From JAFNAG01 sp041501225 (lineage in GTDB: Bacteria > Acidobacteriota > UBA6911): DNA of 45,594 bases. This document shows, piece after piece, positions 33,463-42,379 of this stretch. Under the pieces are notes generated by a model. It searched no databases. It worked only from the letters and a program-made list of their open reading frames with translations, and was not told the origin of the DNA. The DNA is taken from the NCBI GenBank assembly GCA_041501225.1, contig JBGQNR010000019.1, positions 1-45,594 of the forward strand, written 5' to 3'. Both the position numbers and the translations under genes were made by a program. Every line of letters starts with the position of its first letter. Positions within the stretch are counted from its first letter, which is position 1.

Positions 33463-35568
33463 TTAGCGGGAGAAAACCAGAGCGAAGGTAACCAGGTGAG
33501 TCTGGTAGTTTTCGAACTTGAGCGCATTCTGGCGGTAGTTAAATCCGAAATACTGCCAGGACGGCTTGAAGGCCAGACCGCCTTTCAGCGGCAGCCACAG
33601 GGATGCGAATGGCTGATGGAATTCCAGGGGATAGGTTCCCTTGTTGATGATGCCGCGATAACCGAATTCCGTCTTGATCCCCTTGTAGAGAGTGAGCCCC
33701 ACTCTGCTGCCGATGCTGCCGACACGCTGATCGAAGAGCGAGCGGGTCGTGGTCAGCGTTTGAGGGAGGACGATCAGAAGATCGGAAAACAGATTGGTGC
33801 GGGAGAAATCGGCGCTGACGCTGATCCGTTCATTGGGATCATAGCTCACGCTGCCAGTGTAGTTCTGGTCGTGTCCTTTGAGCCCGATGTCGGGCGCGGG
33901 GTCCTTGTAGTTCCGAACGCCGATCTTGCCGTTGAAGCTTAGGCCTTTCCAGCCACCGATGCGCCAGTCGACATTCACCTGATCGTAGTTGAACAGATCC
34001 GTGCGGGTGAGGGGCTTGTTGGTCTGGGTATTTTCGTAATCAATCCCAAAGCGCAACCATCGGCCCGGACGATAGGTCAGCCCGACGATGCCGGTGTTCT
34101 GGGTCATATCGGATGTCGTCACCTCCTCGGAGTCATCGTTGGTGACTTCCAGGTAGTTGAAACGATGTCCGACGCGGCCTGACAGACCACCACCGAAGTC
34201 GAACTCCACCTCCAGCTGATTGCGCACATTGTTATAGGTGATTTGCGTGTTCACCATGTCGGTAAACGTCTGGCTGCTTTTTGGGCCGCCGGGCCCGAGA
34301 AGTGAGGACGCATTGAGGAAAAGCGTCGAAAGCACTCCTGCGCCGGTGATGTGATAATCCACCGTATCCACGTTGTCCGAGACGGTGATGCGCGAAAGCG
34401 GAGAATATTCAATCAGGAATGACCCGTTGTGATTCGGCCTCTTGGCCCGGCCGCTGAAAGCATCGGCGGCCGCGCTGTAGCTTATGGGATCGAGATTGAC
34501 GAAACTGCCGGTCCTGATCTCGCCCAGGTTCGCTTCCGTATCACCCATCGAATAGATGTAACGGCCAACCATGCGCAGGTTCTGGAAAGGCGTGAACTTT
34601 GCGAGGATCTTGGACGAAGGGAGCTTAATGCGGCTGTGGTAGCCGCGGTTCAGCGAATCCAGCGTGATGGGATTGCCAAGGAAGGTAGCATTGCCCTCGT
34701 TCCCCGGAACCGAAACACCGGTCACACCCGTGTCGTTTTTGGAATACCGGTAGCCCTGCTCGAGTGTCAGGTTCAGCCGGGACAGGTTGAATTGGACGCC
34801 GCCGCGGTATTCATCCGAAGCGTTCAGCCAGTTGGTGTTCAGAACGAATTCGTTCCCAGTCGTCCCGAACGTAGTGAGGCCGGGTCCATTGGCCGTGTTG
34901 CGGGCGTAGCCCACGAACGGCACGATCTTGTGATTGGGAAAGAGCCGCAGGTCGAAGTTGGCGATGTGATAGTTGACGTCGAGGAAATGCTGAGGGGTCA
35001 GACTTCCCTTCGCCAGCAGCGGGTTGTCGATGGTCGAGACGAAATTGTAGTACTCCAGGTTACGGTAACTGGCCTTGAAGTCGTAAAGATCCATGCGGCC
35101 GACATTGAACCGCAGCGAATTGTAAGGATCTCCCCAGTTGTTCAAGGAGAGTTCCATCCGGTCGAAGATCCCCGTGCCCGGGGTGGAACGAAGCGACACA
35201 TAGGAATGGAGCAATTGGGCACCTTTAAAAAGGTTTACCTGGCTCCTATACATCTGTTCGTTACCGCCGATTCCGGAGTTCCATCGATAGCCAAACTCGA
35301 ATTCCGTGCGAACGTCGTAGGCGCCGAGCTTGAATCCTTCACTCGGAGCCGCCTGGGGTTTGGGCGCCGTCTTGGCAGCCTGCTTGTCCTGATTGGAGTC
35401 CGGATCGGTAGCACCGGCAGCCTCCGCCCCGCTCACCGTCCCGGGGGGATTGGATTGAGCGCGGAGAGGATGCACCGTGCCGGCAAGCAGAACCAGCGCA
35501 AGCACCGAAAGCCCGACGATCGTGAACCTGGAAGAGTTGGGCTTGCGAACAAGATCAATCATAGTCAT
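33463..35568 (-). CDS. mtrB: Outer-membrane beta-barrel of a porin-cytochrome conduit (MtrB/PioB-like)
   Basis: The 701-residue protein has a signal peptide (core FTIVGLSVLALVLLAG, cleavage after RAQ) and a Pro/Ala/Gln-rich linker to about residue 75. A long run of alternating amphipathic strands with aromatic girdles follows (EFGYRWNSGIGGNEQMYRSQ, VSLRSTPG, FNVGRMDLYDFKASYRNLEY, and many others), ending in HLVTFALVFSR. Length and strand density suit a barrel of roughly 26-28 strands. It lies directly after the MtrA-like decaheme gene, so it should sheathe that cytochrome. It has no Cys at all, hence no N-terminal CXXC as in Shewanella MtrB. GGAGC precedes the ATG. The barrel call is strong, and the MtrB role rests mainly on context. 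Confidence 0.85.
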   Translation of the reverse strand: MTMIDLVRKPNSSRFTIVGLSVLALVLLAGTVHPLRAQSNPPGTVSGAEAAGATDPDSNQDKQAAKTAPKPQAAPSEGFKLGAYDVRTEFEFGYRWNSGIGGNEQMYRSQVNLFKGAQLLHSYVSLRSTPGTGIFDRMELSLNNWGDPYNSLRFNVGRMDLYDFKASYRNLEYYNFVSTIDNPLLAKGSLTPQHFLDVNYHIANFDLRLFPNHKIVPFVGYARNTANGPGLTTFGTTGNEFVLNTNWLNASDEYRGGVQFNLSRLNLTLEQGYRYSKNDTGVTGVSVPGNEGNATFLGNPITLDSLNRGYHSRIKLPSSKILAKFTPFQNLRMVGRYIYSMGDTEANLGEIRTGSFVNLDPISYSAAADAFSGRAKRPNHNGSFLIEYSPLSRITVSDNVDTVDYHITGAGVLSTLFLNASSLLGPGGPKSSQTFTDMVNTQITYNNVRNQLEVEFDFGGGLSGRVGHRFNYLEVTNDDSEEVTTSDMTQNTGIVGLTYRPGRWLRFGIDYENTQTNKPLTRTDLFNYDQVNVDWRIGGWKGLSFNGKIGVRNYKDPAPDIGLKGHDQNYTGSVSYDPNERISVSADFSRTNLFSDLLIVLPQTLTTTRSLFDQRVGSIGSRVGLTLYKGIKTEFGYRGIINKGTYPLEFHQPFASLWLPLKGGLAFKPSWQYFGFNYRQNALKFENYQTHLVTFALVFSR

Positions 35569-35591
35569 AGCTTTAGCTCCTGCCTCCGGTT

Positions 35592-36515
35592 CTATTTAAA
35601 AAACACGCGATCGAAATTCGAGCCGTGGATCATGACGTGACAAGTAGTGCAATTCTGGTAGATCGGGCTGTTCAGGTTGTGCAATGAAGGCGGCTGCGCA
35701 GTGAGGACGCTCTTTGTGGATGTGGTCCTGGAATGGCATTCCAGGCACAAGGCGGTCATGGTCGTACGCACCAGCATCTTGGGATTGTTGGAGCCGTGGG
35801 GCTCATGGCAACCCTGGCACCCGCGAATGTTGATGGCGGGATGTTCGAAAACAAACGGCCCCTGCTTTTCGGTGTGGCACTTGAAGCAGATTTCCTGACC
35901 GGCAATGGTCGACCGAAGCTGCCGCTTGTCGATGCCGCTATGCGGCTGATGACAATCGGTGCACTCGATCGCACCTTCCTTCACCCGGTGGTGGAACGGC
36001 TTCGCGAAGTCGGTTTTCTGCTGGGTGTGGCAGGACATGCACAGGTTGCTGGTCCGATCCTTGAGCATGGGTGTCATAGGAACGGCCTTGTGCACGCTGT
36101 GGCAATCGGCGCAATCCAAGCCGCGCTTTCCATGGGTGCTGGCGCCAAAGGCGGTCACTTCGTGATTGCCCTTGTGGCAGGCCAAGCACTGCTGGTTGTA
36201 GGCTTTGGATTCCTTGCCTTTGAAACCAATGAGTTTGGTTTTGTCGCCCCCGCCCTCCATATGGGCTTTGCCGGGGCCATGGCAGGATTCGCACGGGTTG
36301 GCGAGCTTGTACTGCGCGCTCTTTTCCAGAACGTCGTGCGTATTCTTGCCAAATGCTTTGACTACATCTTCGTGACAGGCTGCGCAGTCCTGCATGCTAG
36401 CGCCTGACTGTTGGGGCGGGGCCCCGACCAGCAACCCCAAAGGGTTGCAGGCCAGAGCCCCGATCACGAAGGCTGCAGACACAAGCAGAATTTTATATCC
36501 GTGCGTATGTGTCAT
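35592..36515 (-). CDS. mtrA: Periplasmic decaheme cytochrome c, MtrA/DmsE family
   Basis: The 307-residue protein has an export signal (KILLVSAAFVIGALAC) and ten CXXCH motifs: CAACH, CESCH, CLACH, CADCH, CMSCH, CTDCH, CFKCH, CQGCH, CLECH, CTTCH. Regularly spaced distal His residues sit in words such as NTHDV, STHGKRG, PFHHRV, HEPHGSN. Size and heme number match MtrA and DmsE (about 300-330 residues, ten hemes). It would form the wire inside the barrel encoded 23 nt downstream and hand electrons to the outer-surface protein encoded 8 nt upstream. A Cys at residue 23 could be lipidated, but the lipobox is poor. Confidence 0.93.
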   Translation of the reverse strand: MTHTHGYKILLVSAAFVIGALACNPLGLLVGAPPQQSGASMQDCAACHEDVVKAFGKNTHDVLEKSAQYKLANPCESCHGPGKAHMEGGGDKTKLIGFKGKESKAYNQQCLACHKGNHEVTAFGASTHGKRGLDCADCHSVHKAVPMTPMLKDRTSNLCMSCHTQQKTDFAKPFHHRVKEGAIECTDCHQPHSGIDKRQLRSTIAGQEICFKCHTEKQGPFVFEHPAINIRGCQGCHEPHGSNNPKMLVRTTMTALCLECHSRTTSTKSVLTAQPPSLHNLNSPIYQNCTTCHVMIHGSNFDRVFFK

Positions 36516-36523
36516 ATGGGCCT

Positions 36524-38755
36524 CTAACGAGCATGCACTTTGGTTACCGCGAAATCCGCAACTTCTTTATGACAAACCTCGCACGATTCGATGGATGTGC
36601 CGCCGATCACCGCAGTATTGATGTATGCGTGAGCGGCTGTCGAAACAGAATCATGGCAAGCCAGGCAGGCTGCCGCAGTGGGCAGAGTCGGTGTCCACAA
36701 CCAATTGGGAGTAGTCACCGCGATATTGGTCGCAGGCAGTGGCACCTGATAAGAAGTGCCCACATGGCAGGCAGCGCAGTCGCGCCGGTCGCCAGGATAG
36801 GTGACTTCCTGGAAGTTCGTCCCGCCGACAACGTAAGGATTGAGCAATTCCTGCCCAGTATGGATCCTGTGAGCCATAATCTGGAAGGAAATGGGCGTCG
36901 CGGCTGCCCCCGAGCCGGCTACAAACGACGGCGTATGGCAAACGGAGCACACCTGCGCGTCATTACGACCGCCGCCGTGGAACGTCGAAAGATCGAAACT
37001 TGCTTTGCCCAGCTGATCGTGGCACTTGTTGCACAGGGTAACCGACACGATACTGCGCCTTGGTACGGGGGTCTTATCCGTGACGGCGATGTAGGTCAGG
37101 GTATTCGGCGCGGCATCCCTCTGGGAGGCGGATAGGTTCTTAGGATCTCCGTTGATGATCAGATTGGCCTGGAGACGCGCTTCGGTCTCCAGAACCCAGG
37201 TACCTATGGCCGTGGCGGGGATCGTATAGTTGAAGTTGTAGGTCGCCACACCGCTCACATATGCCGGCATGTTCGTGATGGTCTCCGATGCCCGGGTCGT
37301 GTAATCGGTGGTCGGGCCGGCAAAATTGACCGATATTCTACCGGTAGTCCCGGTGAACTGGGTCAACGGGATCAAGTTGCCGTTTTTATCGGTGGCCGTG
37401 AATTTCATGATCGGCTTTTGGCCCGGCGCCGTGTTGGTCACGCTGATCACGTTGATCTTGGGATTCAGGAGTTGCTTCGACTTATAGGGGACCGTGTGAG
37501 CTCCGATCACCGAAGCGTCAAACTCGAACTGCCCCTGCGGCTGGTGGCACTGAGCGCATTGTGAATTGTCCGTAGCCGGGCCGGCCGGGTGATTCGCGCC
37601 GCTGGCCCAGTTGATGTCATCGTGGCAGGAACCGCAAGCGTCCATCGAGGGCTGAAGGGCCCAGGCGTTTACCTGGGAAGCACCCTGATGGCAAGTCTGG
37701 CAGTTGCGAATATCCTGGGGATAGGTAATATCCGAGTAATCATTCACAGACTGCGCATTGCCGATGATGACATAAGGTGTGCCCGCTATAACGCTTGGCA
37801 AGTCACCGGCCCTGTGGATTTTGTGAATCATGACCTTCATGTCCACCGTGTTGCCGGTGTCGGGATCGATGACGCCCGGATTGTGGCACAGGATGCAGAT
37901 TTCCACCGCGCGCCGGCCCGTCGAGCCGTGGAGGGCCAGCGGATCGTGGCACTGGTTGCAGTTCGCCGTGAGCACAACCTTGTGAACCTGGGTGACAGCG
38001 GCGCCGCTGGGGACCCAGTCCTTCGTAACATTCGACACGTAAAGGGTCAGGCCGAACTCCGTCAGGTTACGGGTGGCGTAGATACCGAGCGTATGCGTTG
38101 CCGCGGTATTGTAATTTGCCGGCAGAGCAGTGGCGAATCTATATGTGTAGACGCCGTCATTCAAGCCCGAAGGGGTGTAGGTTCCCCCTGAGTCTGTCCC
38201 CGCCTGAATCGCCGCCTTGCCCGTGATCGGGCTGGTCTGCGTCCGCGTGGTGTAGGCGACGTAATCGGTGACCTCTCCCTTTGTGGATGGAGGCAAATAC
38301 GCCAGAATAAAGCTGGTGGAGACGGAACCCGGGGTCAGCACGCCTGCTCGATCGAGAGGCTGTCCCTTGTCATCGGTCATCTGGATTGTCACCACCGGCC
38401 TGCGATCAGCAGGAATGGTCACACTCTGAATTGCGATGTTTAGCCCGGGGCGGATATATACAAGATCGTCCGCGCTAAGGTAATAGGCAAGCTCATCCGC
38501 AGCGTAGGTTTTTATCTGATCCTGAGCAACCGCGTGAGACGGCACCATGTCGGAACGCGACTCGTCGGCCAGCCGCGAAGCGGCGCCAATCCGTTCGGCA
38601 CTCTGCAGGTCAGTCTGCGCCTGCGCATTTCTCTGAGAAATCGGGGCGGTGCGGTCATTTATCGCTTTAGTATCAGCAGCAATCGCAAGAGCTGCAGCCA
38701 AGAAAGATAGCGTCATCAGGATCGCTATCACCAAGGCCCTTTTACTCATTTTCAT
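36524..38755 (-). CDS. mtrC: OmcA/MtrC-family decaheme outer-surface cytochrome c
   Basis: The 743-residue protein has a signal peptide (MKMSKRALVIAILMTLSFLA, cleavage near AIAAD) and ten CXXCH motifs in two groups of five. The first group is CNQCH, CILCH, CQTCH, CGSCH, CAQCH; the second is CNKCH, CSVCH, CAACH, CLACH, CEVCH. A beta-rich domain precedes each group (about 80-260 and 400-560). This split-pentaheme, four-domain plan is that of the OmcA/MtrC family. CHDPLALHGSTGRRAVEICI and MIHKIHRAG are typical distal-ligand segments. There is no lipobox Cys in the signal, unlike Shewanella MtrC and OmcA, so anchoring must differ. It is the first gene of the three, with GGAGGT before the ATG and a promoter about 90 bp upstream. 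Confidence 0.93.
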   Translation of the reverse strand: MKMSKRALVIAILMTLSFLAAALAIAADTKAINDRTAPISQRNAQAQTDLQSAERIGAASRLADESRSDMVPSHAVAQDQIKTYAADELAYYLSADDLVYIRPGLNIAIQSVTIPADRRPVVTIQMTDDKGQPLDRAGVLTPGSVSTSFILAYLPPSTKGEVTDYVAYTTRTQTSPITGKAAIQAGTDSGGTYTPSGLNDGVYTYRFATALPANYNTAATHTLGIYATRNLTEFGLTLYVSNVTKDWVPSGAAVTQVHKVVLTANCNQCHDPLALHGSTGRRAVEICILCHNPGVIDPDTGNTVDMKVMIHKIHRAGDLPSVIAGTPYVIIGNAQSVNDYSDITYPQDIRNCQTCHQGASQVNAWALQPSMDACGSCHDDINWASGANHPAGPATDNSQCAQCHQPQGQFEFDASVIGAHTVPYKSKQLLNPKINVISVTNTAPGQKPIMKFTATDKNGNLIPLTQFTGTTGRISVNFAGPTTDYTTRASETITNMPAYVSGVATYNFNYTIPATAIGTWVLETEARLQANLIINGDPKNLSASQRDAAPNTLTYIAVTDKTPVPRRSIVSVTLCNKCHDQLGKASFDLSTFHGGGRNDAQVCSVCHTPSFVAGSGAAATPISFQIMAHRIHTGQELLNPYVVGGTNFQEVTYPGDRRDCAACHVGTSYQVPLPATNIAVTTPNWLWTPTLPTAAACLACHDSVSTAAHAYINTAVIGGTSIESCEVCHKEVADFAVTKVHAR

Positions 38756-38835
38756 AATACCTCCAAAAAATCACCCGTTTACAGCACTACCTATCAAAAG
38801 ACGAAGAAGTGTCGAGTGGATAGAAGCAATTTCCA

Positions 38836-38881
38836 CTCCTCATTATATGCAAAAACTCGTCGCTGATGTAAATTTCATCAG
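38836..38881 (-). promoter_or_regulatory. Promoter and operator of the cytochrome conduit operon
   Basis: On the minus strand, TTTACA (38867-38872) and TATAAT (38842-38847) are 19 bp apart, about 90 bp upstream of the mtrC-like start. The 19-bp dyad CTGATG-N7-CATCAG (38863-38881) covers the -35 box, so a regulator bound there would directly block or recruit polymerase. The leader begins with a 7-bp hairpin (38814-38820/38832-38838). Confidence 0.6.
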
Positions 38882-38904
38882 TTGAATATGTTGCCGTCTT
38901 ATAC

Positions 38905-39145
38905 AGCAGAGGGGCTGGATGCCCACCGGGCTAGAGGTGGGGCAAATCCCACAGTTTGTGGGCGTAAACCCTCGGTGAATACCGGGGTCCAAGACCCGCA
39001 GATCCTCGTCCTATTGCCTGTGTTGTCAATAGGAAACAGGCAGGATTAGAACCCATCAGGATCCGCTTAGCTTCCGTGAAGTCCCGAGCAACCGCGACGA
39101 CCTACTCTTGGGAGACTCCCACTGAATCGGGGCGGGATTCTAGCA
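38905..39145 (+). ncRNA. Candidate structured RNA with an H-type pseudoknot
   Basis: About 240 bp with many compatible stems and no ORF. The first hairpins are 38921-38927/38936-38943, 38948-38953/38957-38962 and 38973-38976/38981-38984 (extended by CCC/GGG). An 8-bp stem at 39009-39016/39027-39034 has a loop, CCTGT (39017-39021), that pairs with ACAGG (39036-39040), and ATCCT/AGGAT (39002-39006/39042-39046) encloses it all. Further hairpins follow at 39109-39121. The GGTGAATACCGGGG segment is reminiscent of the cobalamin riboswitch core, but the other invariant boxes are absent. It may be a cis-acting leader for the GH2 gene 340 bp downstream, an independent RNA, or a DNA element. Strand is a guess. 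Confidence 0.4.
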
Positions 39146-39256
39146 GGAATTCAATGACTGAAAAACAAAATTATTATGAACCCCGGGCGCATCAGCATTC
39201 GGCAGCAGAGTGGGCGCCGGGGCGCACCCAAGCGCATGAAAATCCATGGTCTTCCT

Positions 39257-39305
39257 AAGGCGGCCACGAATGACACGAACCATTCGTGTCATTCGTGGCC
39301 GCTTT
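39257..39305 (+). terminator. Perfect 19-bp hairpin (repeat family A, copy 2)
   Basis: Arms 39261-39279 and 39283-39301 are exact complements around a 3-nt loop and extend to about 24 bp with one G-T pair, followed by TTTT. It stands between the candidate structured RNA and the GH2 gene and would terminate a plus-strand RNA starting near 38911. This weakens the idea that the RNA is a long 5' leader. Confidence 0.65.
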
Positions 39306-39481
39306 TGCAGTTTTGAGGCGGGTTATTTTCGGGACAGAAAAATCTGGTTGAAACGCAATGCTACGGCGTACACTCACCCTCTGTGGTGTCTCATCAAACG
39401 CGCACTCTCCGGCATCAGTGTGCAGCCGGATTCAAACAGGAAAGCTTTCCTAACCACCGTTTTGGACCAAAGGGGATTGCG

Positions 39482-42166
39482 ATGAAAATGCATAGCTTGT
39501 CCTGCATGGCGTTTCTGCTGATTCCGTGTTTTTTGTACGCCCAGGAACCACGCTCCGGCGGTTCGATCGACAGTCCCACGCTTGCTCTAAGAGACGGTTG
39601 GATGCTGCAATCCTCGGCCAAGATCGATCCGAAGGGTGAGGTGCTTTCGACGGCCCAATTCCAGCCCGAAGACTGGTACTCGGTGACCGTTCCGACCACA
39701 GTGGTGGCGGCGCTGGTGAAAAACAAGGTTTACCCTGATCCGGCGTTCGGCATGAATCTGCGCTCGATTCCGGGCACGAGCTATGCGATCGGCGTCAACT
39801 TTTCCAATGTTGCGATGCCCCAGGACAGCCCGTTTGCGGTTCCGTGGTGGTATCGCAAAGAGTTCCTCCTCCCTGCAAGGTTCAAGGGGAAAAACATCTG
39901 GCTGATTTTCGGGGGGATCAACTACCGGGCTGACATCTGGCTGAACGGAACGAGGATCGCCGCGACGGAAGAGGTGGCCGGCGCCTGGAGGACCTTTGAG
40001 TTCGATATCACGAGGGTTGCCCAGCCGGGCAAGAGCAACGTTTTGGCAGTGCAAGTTTCTCCGCCGGGGGTGACGGATCTCGCGATCACCTTTGTGGATT
40101 GGAACCCTCAGCCTCCCGACAAGAACATGGGACTGTGGCGGGAGGTGGATATCACCACCAGCGGCCCGGTAGCGCTGCGCCATCCATCGGTAATCTCCAA
40201 GGTCAACTCTCCAGCAAACGACAGCGCCCTCCTCACCGTCACAGCCTTGCTCAAAAACGCGACCAACCAGGCAGCAAGAGGGACACTGAAAGGTCGAATT
40301 GGACGCGTCCATTTCGCGCAGCAGGTGGATCTGGCGCCGGGGGAGGCCAAGGATGTTGTCTTCGAGCCCGGCCGGTTTCCCCAGCTGAACATCCCCCATC
40401 CGCGGCTGTGGTGGCCTGCGCAGATGGGGGATCCCGACCTGTACAAATTGACCATGGAATTTGAAGTGGGAGGCGCAATCTCTGACCGCGCCGAGACCAG
40501 TTTCGGCATCCGTGAAATCAGCTCCGAGCTCAACGCGGACAAAAACCGGGTGTTCTCGATCAACGGCAAAAAAATACTGATCCGCGGCGGCGGCTGGGCC
40601 ATGGACCTCCTGTTGCGGCTCGATCCGCGCCGCCTGGAAGACGAAATCCATTATGTGCGCGATATGGGATTGAACACGATCCGCCTGGAAGGGAAGCTGG
40701 AATCGAAGGAGTTTTTTGACCTGGCCGACCGCAATGGAATCCTCATTATGGCGGGTTGGTGCTGTTGCGACCATTGGGAGCGCTGGCCCAAGTGGACGCC
40801 GCAGGATTACAAGATTGCAGAAGAATCGTTGCGCTCCCAGATGTATCGCTTGCGCAGTCATCCCAGCCTGCTGATGTGGCTGAACGGCAGCGACAATCCG
40901 CCGCCTGAAGATGTGGAGAGGATGTACCTGAATGTGGAGCAGCAGTGTCGCTGGCCCAATCCCATCGTCTCTTCGGCGACGGCCAAACCGACGACGGTGA
41001 CGGGCGCAAGCGGCGTGAAGATGACCGGCCCGTATGAGTACATCGCCCCGTCCTACTGGCTGCAGGATACCAAGCGTGGCGGCGCGTACGGTTTCAACAC
41101 CGAAACCAGTCCCGGGCCCGCGGTTCCCCCCGTCGAGAGCCTGCGCGAAATGCTGCCTGGGGAGCATCTCTGGCCGATCGACAGCTATTGGAATTTTCAT
41201 GCCGGCGGCGGCAATTTCAAAGATATACGGATCTTCACCGAGGCTCTGAACGCCCGTTACGGCACCGCGGAAGGCCTGGAGGATTTTGCCCTCAAATCCC
41301 AGCTCATGACCTACGAAGGCATGCGCGCCATGTTCGAGGCTTACAGCCGCAACAAATACACCTCGACCGGCGTGATCCAGTGGATGCTGAACAACGCGTG
41401 GCCGTCGATAATCTGGCATCTCTACGACTACTACTTGCGTCCGGGGGGAGGGTACTTTGGGGCCAAAAATGCGCTGGAGGCGCTGCACCCGCTCTATTCT
41501 TACGATGACCATTCGATCTGGGTGGTGAGCAGCCAGTATCAGGATGCGAAAGGCCTCCGGCTCACCGCCAAGGTGTTCAACCTGGACATGACGGAGAAGT
41601 TTGCGCAGCAGGCAGGGCTGGACGCAGCGGCTGACAGCACGAGAAAGATCATGGTGATTCCGGAAATCCAGGGCCTGAGCCCGGTCCACTTTCTCGTTTT
41701 GCGCCTGGAAGATGCTGCCGGCAGAATGGTCGGCTCCAACTTCTATTGGCTCTCCGCCAAGCCTGAGACGCTGGCCTGGGATAAATCCAACTATTATATG
41801 ACCCCGACGGCTTCCTTCGCCGACTACACCGCACTCCGGCAGCTGCCTGAGGTCGCGTTGAAGGTCCGCACCATGACCAGGCGGCACGGCGCGGTGTCAA
41901 CGACGCAGGTGACCTTGGAAAATCCGAGCCGGAATCTTGCGTTTTTCCTTCGTCTCAAAGTCACCAGGGGAGCAGGCGGCCCTGAGATCCTGCCGGTTCT
42001 CTGGCAGGATAATTACTTCTCCCTGCTGCCCGGTGAAAAACGAAAAGTCACCGCCACCTGCCGCGCACAGGATCTGGGCGCGGCTGCGCCGGCAGTCGAA
42101 GTCAGCGGCTGGAACGTGAAAAAGCCTGTGACTCAGACAGTGAAAGCCAAAAGCAGCCACGAATGA
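39482..42166 (+). CDS. Exported GH2 glycoside hydrolase, exo-beta-D-glucosaminidase-like
   Basis: The start at 39482 has AAGGGGAT upstream and is followed by a signal peptide (MKMHSLSCMAFLLIPCFLYA). The 894 residues show GH2 architecture. The N-terminal jelly roll is WWYRKEFLLPARFKGKNIWL and FGGINYRADIWLNGTRIA, then Ig-like domains, then the TIM barrel from about residue 360 (NGKKILIRGGGWAMDLLL). The acid/base Asp is in WLNGSDNPPP (residue 471) and the nucleophile Glu in FNTETSPGPAVPP (residue 541). NGSD instead of the usual NE is the hallmark of the exo-beta-D-glucosaminidase/exochitosanase subgroup such as CsxA, so chitosan-type oligomers are the likely substrate. Related mannosidases share the motif. 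The last codons and stop lie in repeat family A. Confidence 0.9.
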   Translation: MKMHSLSCMAFLLIPCFLYAQEPRSGGSIDSPTLALRDGWMLQSSAKIDPKGEVLSTAQFQPEDWYSVTVPTTVVAALVKNKVYPDPAFGMNLRSIPGTSYAIGVNFSNVAMPQDSPFAVPWWYRKEFLLPARFKGKNIWLIFGGINYRADIWLNGTRIAATEEVAGAWRTFEFDITRVAQPGKSNVLAVQVSPPGVTDLAITFVDWNPQPPDKNMGLWREVDITTSGPVALRHPSVISKVNSPANDSALLTVTALLKNATNQAARGTLKGRIGRVHFAQQVDLAPGEAKDVVFEPGRFPQLNIPHPRLWWPAQMGDPDLYKLTMEFEVGGAISDRAETSFGIREISSELNADKNRVFSINGKKILIRGGGWAMDLLLRLDPRRLEDEIHYVRDMGLNTIRLEGKLESKEFFDLADRNGILIMAGWCCCDHWERWPKWTPQDYKIAEESLRSQMYRLRSHPSLLMWLNGSDNPPPEDVERMYLNVEQQCRWPNPIVSSATAKPTTVTGASGVKMTGPYEYIAPSYWLQDTKRGGAYGFNTETSPGPAVPPVESLREMLPGEHLWPIDSYWNFHAGGGNFKDIRIFTEALNARYGTAEGLEDFALKSQLMTYEGMRAMFEAYSRNKYTSTGVIQWMLNNAWPSIIWHLYDYYLRPGGGYFGAKNALEALHPLYSYDDHSIWVVSSQYQDAKGLRLTAKVFNLDMTEKFAQQAGLDAAADSTRKIMVIPEIQGLSPVHFLVLRLEDAAGRMVGSNFYWLSAKPETLAWDKSNYYMTPTASFADYTALRQLPEVALKVRTMTRRHGAVSTTQVTLENPSRNLAFFLRLKVTRGAGGPEILPVLWQDNYFSLLPGEKRKVTATCRAQDLGAAAPAVEVSGWNVKKPVTQTVKAKSSHE

Positions 42167-42379
42167 CACGGTGCGGGGTGTCCGCGATCTAAAGAGCCTC
42201 AACGCAGAGTGCGCAGAGGTAGCAGAGATCGCAGAGAAAGGCCACTCAAAAGCAAAAAACCTCCGCGTTCTCTGCTCCCCCTGCGGCCTCTGCGTTGATC
42301 TTTTGCTTTTCTTGCCTAAATGGCAAGGACTTGTAGGTAAGGACGAAGTCAGGCGTAATCGGAGCGCGCCTGTCATTCT
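42149..42379. repeat. Repeat-filled spacer: half-copy of family A and degraded family B copy
   Basis: 42149-42169 is a single arm of the family A hairpin and supplies the GH2 stop codon. 42196-42299 is an imperfect inverted repeat of CTCAACGCAGAG words (family B). No gene is seen between the GH2 stop and the stop of the convergent permease. Confidence 0.6.

Noticed and set aside
38970..39000. Cobalamin riboswitch
   Set aside because: Only the GGTGAA-like core and CCCGCA resemble it; the GCCACTG and later conserved boxes are missing and no cobalamin gene follows. Kept as an unassigned structured element.
38911..39145. tmRNA or RNase P RNA
   Set aside because: The GGGGCTG start and one AGTCCCG word are coincidental; there is no tRNA-like 3' end, tag frame or GAGGAAAGTCC core.
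39587..41887. Long minus-strand open frame (766 codons) opposite the GH2 gene
   Set aside because: The plus strand encodes a complete GH2 enzyme with signal peptide and both catalytic residues; the antisense frame is Arg/His/Val-rich with no recognisable fold.
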